The notes: a model not told the origin generated them from the letters alone. Positions 1 to 5,637 are shown, counted from the first letter of the stretch. The stretch is DNA of 5,637 nt from Vibrio sp. UBA2441 (GCA_002342685.1 DDQN01000066.1:1-5637); one strand, 5' to 3'. Made by a program: numbers and translations.

Positions 1-131
1 GAGTCCATATACGTTCCTCGATTTTGGAATGACGGTTTTGTCTCGTTCATCATTTCTGGAATGACGGTTTTATCAAGTTCATCATTTTTCGAATGACGGT
101 TTGTCTATTTTACCATCAATCCTACTTCGTC

Positions 132-175
132 ATTCTGAACAGCGACGTAGGCGCGTGATTCAGAATCTGGTTTTT
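132..175 (+). repeat. REP-like hairpin, left copy 1
   Basis: Perfect 8-bp arms ATTCTGAA (132-139) and TTCAGAAT (159-166) enclose a 19-base loop, followed by CTGGTTTTT. On the plus strand, a stem followed by a T-run looks like a weak intrinsic terminator, but the stem is AT-rich and the loop is long, so terminator function is doubtful. The same element occurs at 326-370 and, inverted, at 5594-5637, so a dispersed palindromic repeat is the better description. Confidence 0.7.
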
Positions 176-325
176 ACATCATGTCTATTTAGATTCCAAA
201 TATCTCGTGCCTCGATTTTGGAATGACGGTGTTGTCTCGTTCATCATTTTTCGAATGACGGTTTTATCAAGTTCATCATTTCTTGAATGACGGTTTGTCT
301 ATTTTACCATCAATCCTACTTCGTC

Positions 326-370
326 ATTCTGAACAGCGACGTAGGATCGTGATTCAGAATCTGGTTTTTT
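326..370 (+). repeat. REP-like hairpin, left copy 2 (possible weak plus-strand terminator)
   Basis: Arms ATTCTGAA (326-333) and TTCAGAAT (353-360) are followed by CTGG and six Ts. It is the 194-base-shifted duplicate of the hairpin at 132-175, differing in the loop by a GC to AT dinucleotide. It lies 13 bases beyond the kdkA stop codon, but the T-run is on the plus strand. It would therefore not be an intrinsic terminator for kdkA, which is read from the minus strand. Confidence 0.7.
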
Positions 371-382
371 ACGTCGTGACGA

Positions 383-1084
383 TTATGGCTCATAGCCCTT
401 CATTAGCGCTTCAAAGTCATTGTCTTGCCAATGTATGTCTCTTTTGTTTTTTTCTTTATTAAAAGACCGCTTTAAACGCTCTAGGTTCGACTCTTTCCAA
501 TTGTTTCCCTGTTGGGTACTGCATTTATCGAAATCAATTAGCCAAACTTTGTCATTATCATCGATAAGAATGTTATGAATGTTCAGATCAGTGTGATTTA
601 CCTGTATATCATGCATCTTGCGTATCTCATGCCCTATCGACTGGTACAACTCGCTGGAAATACTATCGTTTTCCAGTATAGAGACTAAGTCACGCGAAGC
701 CGGGATTTTTTCACTCAACAGATCCGCCTGATAACAAATAGTACGCTTTATCGCTCTGGCCGCAATGGGTTTTGGCACATGAACCCCGGCATCATCTAAG
801 GTTTTTAGTAACTGAAACTCCTGATACGAGCGCGTATTTTCCCAGCCGGAGAACAGATAATGATCTTTAACCAGTTTACCAAACAGTCCACCACGTCGGT
901 AATGACGTAATGCGGCCTGCAAAGTATCTAACTGTACAAACCAGGTGGTTCCCCGCCCTTTCGCACTGCCGACTATACTATCTTTGTCACGCCAATAATC
1001 GATATTAAAGCACTGCTCAGGGGATACATCCAATAACGCTTTGTCATACCAAATACGAACTTTGTTCTGTTTTAACTCGTGCAT
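383..1084 (-). CDS. kdkA: 3-deoxy-D-manno-octulosonic acid (Kdo) kinase
   Basis: KdkA phosphorylates O-4 of Kdo on Kdo-lipid A with ATP at the cytoplasmic face of the inner membrane, which supplies the negative charge that a second Kdo gives in other bacteria. The 233-residue length fits the family. The protein kinase-like fold shows a glycine-rich segment GRGTT (43-47), the conserved HYRRGG (61-66), a likely catalytic-lobe glutamate in YQEF (E89), the catalytic loop HTDLNIHNIL (164-173; D166, N171) and the metal-binding DFD (184-186). The start is 15 bases after the dgkA stop with no clear Shine-Dalgarno sequence, so translation is probably coupled to dgkA. No intrinsic terminator is seen on the minus strand downstream, where the repeat region begins at once. 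The identification is firm, although substrate specificity is inferred from the family. Confidence 0.93.
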   Translation of the reverse strand: MHELKQNKVRIWYDKALLDVSPEQCFNIDYWRDKDSIVGSAKGRGTTWFVQLDTLQAALRHYRRGGLFGKLVKDHYLFSGWENTRSYQEFQLLKTLDDAGVHVPKPIAARAIKRTICYQADLLSEKIPASRDLVSILENDSISSELYQSIGHEIRKMHDIQVNHTDLNIHNILIDDNDKVWLIDFDKCSTQQGNNWKESNLERLKRSFNKEKNKRDIHWQDNDFEALMKGYEP

Positions 1085-1099
1085 CAGAAAACCAGATAA

Positions 1100-1489
1100 T
1101 TAGAAAACATATCGATTACCCAGAATCAAAATCCAGTTAATCGCATTTAATAGAAGCATGACCATAACCGCCGCAGAGCCAATGTCTTTCGCTCTGCCAC
1201 TTAACTCGTGATGCTCGACACCAACCCTATCCACAATGGCTTCTATCGCAGAGTTCACCAACTCAATGGCGATGAGGATCAGCAATCCACCCAGCATTAA
1301 GATTTTTTCTACCAGCGTTACGTCCACCAGAACAATAATTGGCAGGGCAACCAGTAGTAATGCCACTTCCTGACGGATCGCCGCTTCGTGTTTCCAAGCT
1401 GCTTTCAAGCCCTGAATAGAGTATCCCGTCGCTTTTACTATCCGCTTAAGTCCGGTATTACCCGGTTTTCCCACGTTTTCTGACGACAT
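1100..1489 (-). CDS. dgkA: Diacylglycerol kinase, prokaryotic integral-membrane type
   Basis: DgkA phosphorylates diacylglycerol to phosphatidic acid with ATP in the inner membrane, recycling diacylglycerol made when glycerophosphate groups are transferred from phospholipids to periplasmic glucans or LPS. At 129 residues it is slightly longer than the ~120 usual for the family, the excess being a polar N-terminus. The signature ELVNSAIEAIVDRVG (76-90) is followed by HELSGRAKDIGSAAV (94-108). Residues E35, E76, N79, E83, D87, K101 and D102 line up with the active-site residues of the E. coli enzyme (offset +7). Three membrane segments lie near 39-58, 62-82 and 104-124. It is the first gene of a dgkA-kdkA unit, divergent from the glycosyltransferase operon. 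A weak GAG precedes the ATG as ribosome binding site. Confidence 0.95.
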   Translation of the reverse strand: MSSENVGKPGNTGLKRIVKATGYSIQGLKAAWKHEAAIRQEVALLLVALPIIVLVDVTLVEKILMLGGLLILIAIELVNSAIEAIVDRVGVEHHELSGRAKDIGSAAVMVMLLLNAINWILILGNRYVF

Positions 1490-1519
1490 AGTCTCGGCTC
1501 GCTGATGAAATATGAGCCT

Positions 1520-1547
1520 ATTTTACATTTATCGTCAGCATACTCAA
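1520..1547 (-). promoter_or_regulatory. Predicted sigma-70 promoter for dgkA-kdkA
   Basis: On the minus strand, TTGAGT (1547-1542) and TAAAAT (1525-1520) are separated by 16 bases. This places transcription start near 1513, about 24 bases before the dgkA ATG. The -10 box matches consensus at five of six positions and the -35 at four. The call is by eye. Confidence 0.45.
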
Positions 1548-1585
1548 AGTCTATACTGCAATCTGTTTTCACTGCACTGAGCGCC

Positions 1586-1614
1586 TTGAAGTTACTTGGG
1601 TATAACTGCATAAT
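1586..1614 (+). promoter_or_regulatory. Predicted sigma-70 promoter for the GT9-GT2-GT4-coaD operon
   Basis: TTGAAG (1586-1591) and CATAAT (1609-1614) are separated by the ideal 17 bases, giving a start near 1621 and a ~22-base leader before the ATG at 1643. This promoter lies inside the 46-codon open extension that begins at 1505, which argues for the downstream start of the GT9 gene. The two divergent promoters lie within about 100 bases of each other and could be coregulated, although no operator was recognised. Confidence 0.55.
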
Positions 1615-1642
1615 CCACAGGGTAATTAGTCTGGAATTTATA

Positions 1643-2707
1643 ATGCCTTTATTCTCTTCTGCGCCTAAGTCTGTCTGCTTTCTTCGATTATCTGCCATCG
1701 GGGATGTTTGCCATGCCGTATCTGCCATTCAGGCACTGCAAAAACAGTGGCCGGAGACAAAAGTTACTTGGATTATCGGCAAAGTAGAAGCTCAGTTACT
1801 TCAGGGACTTGAAAACGTGGAGCTGATTGTCTTTGATAAAAAAGCGGGCTGGGCAGGTATTAAATCTGTTTGGCGTGCAATTAAGGGCCGTAACTTCGAT
1901 GTTTTGGTGCACATGCAACTGGCCTTGCGAGCCAGTATCGTCACTTTAGGCATTAAAGCTAAGTATAAAGTGGGCTTTAACCGCAAAAGAGCCAAAGAAG
2001 GCCAGTGGTTATTTACCAATAAAAAAATTCCCGATACGCATTCGCAGCATGTGTTAGATAGCTTCTTCTCCTTTATTGAGTACCTTGGTGTTCCCAAATC
2101 CAAACCTGAGTGGCATCTTCCCATCAGTGAGAGTGACCATCAGTTTGCAATACAGACACTGCAAGGTAAGCCGACTATTGTTATCTGCCCTGCGGCCAGT
2201 AAAGATGAACGCAACTGGTTAAACGAGCGCTATGCTTTATTTGCCGATTGGGTCATCAAAAAAGGCTATCAGGTCGCCATTTGTGGTTCTCCTGCCGAAA
2301 GGGAGATCGTTCTGGCGGATGCCATTCAATCGCATATGCAGCATCAAGCCATTAACTTAGTGGGGAAAACCTCTCTAAAACAACTTACCGCAGTACTTAA
2401 TGCCGCCGAGGTTGTACTTGCTCCGGATTCAGGCCCGGCACATTTAGCCACCACACAGGGTACTCCGGTTATCGGTTTGTATGGCCACAGCAACCCAAAA
2501 AGAACCGGGCCTTACAATAGTCAGGAATATGTGGTCAGCGTATACGAGCAATTTGTACAACAGCAGCACAATAAACCGATAGATACTCTCTCATGGAGCA
2601 CCCGAGTCAAAGGCTCACATGTTATGGATAGTATTCGGCTAGAATCCGTGCAAGAATCATTTTTAATTATTGAAAACAAACTTAATCACGAAAAGGTAAC
2701 CCTATGA
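1643..2707 (+). CDS. Glycosyltransferase family 9, heptosyltransferase (OpsX/WaaC-like)
   Basis: GT9 heptosyltransferases transfer L-glycero-D-manno-heptose from ADP-heptose to the LPS inner core on the cytoplasmic side of the inner membrane. From ATG 1643 the protein has 354 residues, normal for the family. The N-terminal SVCFLRLSAIGDVCHAVSAI carries the family's LRLSAIGD opening. The C-terminal half has PAASKDERNWLNERYALFAD, a sugar-nucleotide site region, and the diagnostic APDSGPAHLATTQGTPVIGLYG. The frame is open back to 1505, but those 46 extra codons overlap the predicted promoter and do not look like GT9. Met at 1643 followed by PLFSSAPKSVCFLR, with GGA at 1633-1635 upstream, is the better start. 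Pairing with kdkA recalls Haemophilus opsX-kdkA, so it probably adds heptose I to phosphorylated Kdo. The exact acceptor is inferred, so no symbol is given. It overlaps the next gene by four bases. Confidence 0.88.
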   Translation: MPLFSSAPKSVCFLRLSAIGDVCHAVSAIQALQKQWPETKVTWIIGKVEAQLLQGLENVELIVFDKKAGWAGIKSVWRAIKGRNFDVLVHMQLALRASIVTLGIKAKYKVGFNRKRAKEGQWLFTNKKIPDTHSQHVLDSFFSFIEYLGVPKSKPEWHLPISESDHQFAIQTLQGKPTIVICPAASKDERNWLNERYALFADWVIKKGYQVAICGSPAEREIVLADAIQSHMQHQAINLVGKTSLKQLTAVLNAAEVVLAPDSGPAHLATTQGTPVIGLYGHSNPKRTGPYNSQEYVVSVYEQFVQQQHNKPIDTLSWSTRVKGSHVMDSIRLESVQESFLIIENKLNHEKVTL

Positions 2708-3486
2708 TTACTGGTGTCGTTATCACTCTGAATGAATCAAGAAATATTAAAGAGTGCATCGAATCCCTGCAACAGGTCTGTAATGAAGTGGTGGTGGTCG
2801 ACTCAATGAGTACAGACGACACCCTGAAAATAGCCGAATCACTGGGTGCTATTGTGGTTTCTCAACCCTATTTGGGCGATGGCCTGCAAAAAAATGTCGG
2901 TTTAGATTACGCCAGTAATGACTGGGTATTAAGCATCGATGCCGACGAGCGACTAACACCTGAGCTGGTTACAGAGATTAAAAAACTGAACTTAGCCGAA
3001 ACCACTCATGACGCTTTTGCAGTAAAACGACGCAACTATATCGGCAGCCGCTGGATAAAGCAGTGTGGCTGGTATCCAGATTACTGTATTCGTCTTTATA
3101 ACCGAACACTGACCCGTTTTGCTGAGGTCAAACAGCACTCGTCGGTACAAGCTAAAAGTCCTCAGCGATTAGATGCTGATCTTATTCACTACTCTTTTGA
3201 AAACCTTGGTCAGCTTTTCGCTAAACCGGGACGCAACTTTAGTGGCCGCGCTGCAAAAATCATGTATCAGAAAGGCAAAAAAGCAAACAGCTTCTCGCCA
3301 TTCACTCACGGCCTAAATGCCTTTATCCGTAAGTATGTTTTTCAGAAAGGATTTTTGGGCGGTGTTGATGGCATGACTGTCGCACTCAGCTCGGCAGTTA
3401 ACAGTTATTTGAAATACGCAAAACTACTGGAATATCAAAGAGACCCTAAAGTTTTAGAAAATGAAGACTTTAATAAGGTTTGGTAA
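2704..3486 (+). CDS. Glycosyltransferase family 2, WaaE/KdtX/LgtF-like LPS core glucosyltransferase
   Basis: This is a GT-A fold, inverting glycosyltransferase of 260 residues, the usual length for the WaaE/LgtF group, which adds a beta-1,4-glucose to heptose I of the inner core. The N-terminus GVVITLNESRNIKECIESL leads into VVVVDSMSTDDT (29-40). QKN (62-64) and the metal-binding SIDADER (77-83; DAD at 79-81) follow. The central KRRNYIGSRWIKQCGWYPD and IRLYNR segments are typical of this subfamily. No membrane-spanning segment is obvious, so it probably acts peripherally on the inner membrane. The start overlaps the GT9 stop (ATGA), with AAGG at 2693-2696 as ribosome binding site, which indicates translational coupling. 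The donor and acceptor sugars are inferred from subfamily resemblance, so no symbol is assigned. Confidence 0.87.
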   Translation: MITGVVITLNESRNIKECIESLQQVCNEVVVVDSMSTDDTLKIAESLGAIVVSQPYLGDGLQKNVGLDYASNDWVLSIDADERLTPELVTEIKKLNLAETTHDAFAVKRRNYIGSRWIKQCGWYPDYCIRLYNRTLTRFAEVKQHSSVQAKSPQRLDADLIHYSFENLGQLFAKPGRNFSGRAAKIMYQKGKKANSFSPFTHGLNAFIRKYVFQKGFLGGVDGMTVALSSAVNSYLKYAKLLEYQRDPKVLENEDFNKVW

Positions 3487-3489
3487 GCC

Positions 3490-4524
3490 ATGAAAATTTG
3501 CCATGTAAACCTCGCTTCCGGTTTTAGCGGAGGAGAACGCCAGAGCTTGCAACTGATAAAGCAGCAGGTTAAAGAGGGATTTGAGCTTGTTGTGGTAGCC
3601 AACCCCAAAAGCCAGTTTGCAGAGGAAATTAAACAACTTCCCTGTAAGTTAGTGCTTGCTACTCATTTTACTAAGCAGCATTCAAAAGCGATCACCCAAG
3701 GCTGTACAGCAATTCATGTACATGAAGGCAGGGCTATCTATTGGGCTCTGCTACAAAATCTCTTACACAAAATTCCTTATATTGTTACCCGACGCATAGA
3801 TAACCCGCTTAAAAAGAAGTGGCTGTCTAACCTCGCTTATAACAAAGCGAGCGCATTGGTGGGACTAAGCAATGAGATTGTCAGCAAGATAAAACAGCGC
3901 CATACGGATAGCTCTCTATACAAAATTCCAAGCTCACCTGTCTGCTATCCGGTTGATGAAGAGCAGGTAAAGGCAATCAGGCAGGACTATGAGGGTAAGT
4001 TTCTTGTCATTCAGGCCGCCAACATGCTTAAGCATAAAGGGTTTAACCTCACCGTCGATGCCGCCAGAGCGCTAGAGGCCAGCCAGCCGAATATACACTT
4101 TATTCTGGTCGGTGACGGAGAAGAGAGAGCTCGCCTAGAACAACAAGCCACAGGCTTAAAAAATATTACCTTCACCGGGAAGCAATCCAACATGGGCGAT
4201 TGGTTTTCAGCCGCTGATCTGCTGGTGCATAGCTCTTACAGTGAAGGGTTAGGCTCCGTTATTCTGGAAGCCATTGGTGCTGGACTACCGGTCATTGGCT
4301 CTAATGCCGGTGGTATCCCTGATATTATTGACCATGAAGTTTCGGGGCTATTATTTGAATCCGGCAATGCGCAAGAACTCGCAGACGCTATAGCTCGGGT
4401 TGTTGAAGACGACGATTTACGACAAAAGCTGACCATTGGCGGTCAGGAAAAACTGAAAGAGTTCGATATTACTCATACCAGCAAACTTTATTTCGACATT
4501 TATCGCTCACTACAAGGTAAATAG
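3490..4524 (+). CDS. Glycosyltransferase family 4 (GT-B), LPS core/outer-core sugar transferase
   Basis: This is a 344-residue retaining GT-B enzyme. The N-terminal domain begins MKICHVNLASGFSGGERQSL with the GGE loop (14-16) that contacts acceptor and donor. The C-terminal Rossmann domain has AANMLKHKGFNLTVDAA (177-192; basic KHKG), ILVGDGEERARLE (205-217), and the EGLGSVILEAIGAGLPVIGSNAGGIPDII stretch starting at E252. The E-x7-E pair is E252/E260, which binds the nucleotide sugar. It starts three bases after the GT2 stop and ends four bases before coaD, so it is an internal gene of the operon. Position after a heptosyltransferase and a WaaE-like enzyme suggests it adds a hexose or heptose to the core. 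Sequence alone does not show which sugar is used. Confidence 0.86.
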   Translation: MKICHVNLASGFSGGERQSLQLIKQQVKEGFELVVVANPKSQFAEEIKQLPCKLVLATHFTKQHSKAITQGCTAIHVHEGRAIYWALLQNLLHKIPYIVTRRIDNPLKKKWLSNLAYNKASALVGLSNEIVSKIKQRHTDSSLYKIPSSPVCYPVDEEQVKAIRQDYEGKFLVIQAANMLKHKGFNLTVDAARALEASQPNIHFILVGDGEERARLEQQATGLKNITFTGKQSNMGDWFSAADLLVHSSYSEGLGSVILEAIGAGLPVIGSNAGGIPDIIDHEVSGLLFESGNAQELADAIARVVEDDDLRQKLTIGGQEKLKEFDITHTSKLYFDIYRSLQGK

Positions 4525-4528
4525 CACC

Positions 4529-5008
4529 ATGACAACACGAGTAATCTATCCCGGCACTTTTGATCCTATTACCAACGGGCATCTGGACCTTATTTTAAGA
4601 GCCGCAAAGTTGTTTGATCATGTGATTATCGGCGTTGCCGCCAGCCCAAGTAAAAAAACGTTATTTAGCCTTAATGAGCGGGTGAGGTTAATCCAAGAGG
4701 TTGTTAAGTCTCACGATAATATTTCAGTTGTGGGTTTCTCAGGGCTACTGGTGGACTTCGCTAAACACGAAAATGCCAACTTGTTGATCCGTGGGCTTCG
4801 TACCACCGTCGACTTTGAATATGAATTTGGTTTAACCAACATGTACCGAAAACTGATGCCAACGCTAGAGAGCGTATTCCTAACCCCTTCTGAAGAGTAT
4901 GCCTTTTTGTCGTCGACGATTGTTCGCGAAGTTGCCATTCACGGTGGTGACATTACTCAGTTTGTACCAGAAAATGTCGCCAAAGCGCTTAAGGATAAGG
5001 TGAGTTAG
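4529..5008 (+). CDS. coaD: Phosphopantetheine adenylyltransferase (PPAT)
   Basis: CoaD catalyses the penultimate step of coenzyme A synthesis, 4'-phosphopantetheine plus ATP to dephospho-CoA plus pyrophosphate, as a soluble cytoplasmic hexamer. The 159 residues match the family's length. Seen are the nucleotidyltransferase motif YPGTFDPITNGHLDLI (7-22; T10, H18), K42, the LIRGLRTTVDFEYE segment (86-99; R88, R91) and the closing SSTIVRE (128-134), which belongs to the family's second nucleotide-binding motif. The gene follows the GT4 gene after four bases, as the last gene of the operon. The old name kdtB reflects this frequent linkage with Kdo and core genes, but the enzyme is not an LPS enzyme. 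No stem-loop terminator is visible after the stop, and a heptamer repeat starts three bases later. Confidence 0.97.
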   Translation: MTTRVIYPGTFDPITNGHLDLILRAAKLFDHVIIGVAASPSKKTLFSLNERVRLIQEVVKSHDNISVVGFSGLLVDFAKHENANLLIRGLRTTVDFEYEFGLTNMYRKLMPTLESVFLTPSEEYAFLSSTIVREVAIHGGDITQFVPENVAKALKDKVS

Positions 5009-5011
5009 TTC

Positions 5012-5088
5012 GGGTTGTGGGTTATGGGTTATGGGTTATGGGTTATGGGTTATGGGTTATGGGTTATGGGTTATGGGTTATGGGTTAC
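5012..5088 (+). repeat. Heptanucleotide tandem repeat (GGGTTAT)n, potential G-quadruplex array
   Basis: Nine perfect head-to-tail GGGTTAT units occupy 5019-5081, preceded by GGGTTGT (5012-5018) and closed by GGGTTAC (5082-5088). The plus strand thus has eleven GGG runs, each separated by four bases, which fits the G3-N4-G3 pattern of intramolecular G-quadruplexes. The array fills the space between coaD and the convergent minus-strand gene and is not part of either. Such short arrays normally vary in copy number by replication slippage. No stem-loop is seen here, so whether it helps transcription end between the convergent genes is an inference. Confidence 0.95.
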
Positions 5089-5117
5089 CAGATATTGCGC
5101 AACAACTGACAGAACAG

Positions 5118-5519
5118 TCAACTATTCAGGGCCTTAAGGGCATATTCCGGATCGGCATCTACGATTTTTAGCAAAGCGCGCGCAGGCCCTGTAGGATGAC
5201 GACGACCTTGTTCCCAGTTTTCTAAGGTACGCTTGCTAACGCCCATCACATTGGCGAAACTACTCTGGCTTAAACCTGTTTTTGCACGAATAGCTTTAAC
5301 CTCTGGTTCAGCAAATTCTGTCACACGAGAAGCTTTCGTTTTTCCCTCAATAATATTATTAGCCTGCTCCACACTGGCTAGTAGCTCATTAAATGCATCA
5401 TTAATCATTGTGCCCACCTCTGGTCGATTAACAAAAGCTTCCTGTAAACTTTTGTATTCATCATCACTCATGAGTTCAGTAATGACTTTAGTGAAGATAG
5501 GAGTTTCTATGATTACCAT
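5118..5519 (-). CDS. RelE-type toxin N-terminus fused in frame to NadS-type HTH antitoxin
   Basis: The 133-residue protein has two parts. Residues 1-37 (MVIIETPIFTKVITELMSDD and on to RPEVGT) read like the first third of a RelE/HigB-family toxin that usually precedes NadS. From about residue 38, MINDAFNELLASVEQA through the XRE-like helix-turn-helix LSQSSFANVMGVSKRTLENW (83-102) and WEQGRRHPTGPARALLKIVDADPEYALKAL, it is a near-complete NadS-family antitoxin. The toxin part normally missing (about residues 40-105, with the core strands and basic catalytic residues) is absent, so RelE-type nuclease activity is not expected. The DNA-binding part looks intact, so it may still bind its own promoter. 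The likeliest origin is an in-frame deletion of about 200 bases across a two-gene operon. Assignment of both halves is from memory of the families, not a search. Confidence 0.75.
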   Translation of the reverse strand: MVIIETPIFTKVITELMSDDEYKSLQEAFVNRPEVGTMINDAFNELLASVEQANNIIEGKTKASRVTEFAEPEVKAIRAKTGLSQSSFANVMGVSKRTLENWEQGRRHPTGPARALLKIVDADPEYALKALNS

Positions 5520-5530
5520 AATAGTAGCTC

Positions 5531-5549
5531 ATTATACGCCAATGGCGTA
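5531..5549 (-). promoter_or_regulatory. Promoter and palindromic operator of the toxin/antitoxin remnant
   Basis: On the minus strand a perfect TATAAT (5536-5531) lies 11 bases upstream of the ATG at 5519. Transcription should therefore start near 5524, giving a leader of only about five bases and no Shine-Dalgarno sequence. A perfect inverted repeat TACGCC-AAT-GGCGTA (5535-5549) overlaps the -10 box, where an autoregulating antitoxin would bind. No good -35 box is present at the expected distance. Confidence 0.6.
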
Positions 5550-5593
5550 CTTTATCGATTAAAGCTTGTGTTCATGTTATCACTTAAAGTCAA

Positions 5594-5637
5594 AACCAGA
5601 TTCTGAATATCTTCGTACCTCAGATTTCAGAATGACG
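5594..5637 (-). repeat. REP-like hairpin, inverted copy at the right edge
   Basis: Arms ATTCTGAA (5600-5607) and TTCAGAAT (5626-5633) with an 18-base loop, preceded by AAAACCAG and ending AATGACG at the window edge. Read on the minus strand it gives CGTCATTCTGAA, then TTCAGAATCTGGTTTT, matching the elements at 132-175 and 326-370. The loop has diverged. The element may continue past the window. Confidence 0.7.

Larger units (their letters stand above)
1..382. repeat. Gene-free nested repeat region: two ~194-bp tandem copies with 32-bp sub-repeats
   Basis: No gene is supported here. The block starting at 16 (CCTCGATTTTGGAATGACGG) recurs at 210, a period of 194 bases, and the copies stay in register to about 369 with roughly seven mismatches by eye. 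Each copy holds three GAATGACGG-centred sub-repeats spaced exactly 32 bases apart (27, 59, 91 and 221, 253, 285), then a REP-like hairpin. Bases 1-15 resemble 190-209 with small indels, so the array may continue upstream of the window. The second copy runs almost to the kdkA stop codon. There are no diverse spacers between the sub-repeats, so this is not a CRISPR array. Its function is unknown. Confidence 0.85.

Noticed and set aside
27..300. CRISPR-like array with a 32-base period.
   Set aside because: The whole 32-base unit is repeated with only small changes. There are no unique spacers, only three units per block, and no cas gene.
326..370. Intrinsic terminator for kdkA.
   Set aside because: The T-run follows the stem only on the plus strand, whereas kdkA is read on the minus strand. 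The stem is also AT-rich with a 19-base loop.
1505..1642. 46-codon N-terminal extension of the GT9 gene, open from ATG 1505.
   Set aside because: It overlaps both predicted divergent promoters, has no GT9 resemblance, and the ATG at 1643 gives the normal family N-terminus and length.
1438..2124. Minus-strand open frames at 1438-1728 and 1801-2124.
   Set aside because: They lie antisense to the GT9 gene or across the dgkA start and promoter region, and have no recognisable motifs.
5012..5088. The heptamer array as a phase-variable coding repeat.
   Set aside because: A 7-base unit would shift frame, but the coaD stop codon precedes it and the opposing gene ends at 5118, so it lies outside both coding regions.
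5233..5562. Plus-strand 109-codon open frame opposite the fusion gene.
   Set aside because: It is the antisense shadow of a gene with clear family motifs, and no product is recognisable.

Overview
The window looks like a chromosomal segment of a gammaproteobacterium, probably a marine member of the Alteromonadales/Vibrionales sort. This is an inference from three things: a Kdo kinase (KdkA) typical of Haemophilus, Vibrio and Shewanella-like lipid A-core; a coaD gene sitting at the end of an LPS-core glycosyltransferase operon; and moderate-to-low GC. I cannot name the species.

Layout. Positions 1-382 hold no gene. They carry a nested repeat: two ~194-bp tandem copies, each with three 32-bp sub-repeats and one REP-like hairpin. 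Positions 383-1489 are a minus-strand pair, dgkA then kdkA (diacylglycerol kinase, Kdo kinase). Positions 1490-1642 are a divergent promoter region. Positions 1643-5008 are a tightly packed plus-strand operon: a GT9 heptosyltransferase-like gene, a GT2 WaaE/LgtF-like glycosyltransferase, a GT4 glycosyltransferase and coaD. Positions 5012-5088 are a heptanucleotide tandem repeat (nine perfect GGGTTAT units plus two imperfect flanking ones). Positions 5118-5519, minus strand, are a small gene that reads as the start of a RelE-type toxin fused in frame to an almost complete NadS-type antitoxin. The window ends in another copy of the REP-like hairpin, in the opposite orientation to those at the left.

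How the genes fit. The two divergent units share one theme, the envelope. KdkA phosphorylates Kdo on lipid A; the GT9 enzyme probably adds the first heptose to that phosphorylated Kdo; the GT2 and GT4 enzymes extend the inner/outer core. DgkA recycles diacylglycerol released at the membrane. CoaD (coenzyme A synthesis) is a metabolic housekeeping gene that often lies next to core genes (old name kdtB).

The core locus itself is ordinary. The unusual material is at its edges: the apparent toxin-antitoxin deletion fusion, the G-rich heptamer array at the convergent gene ends, and the nested repeat at the left. I found no convincing evidence of a wholly new multi-gene system.
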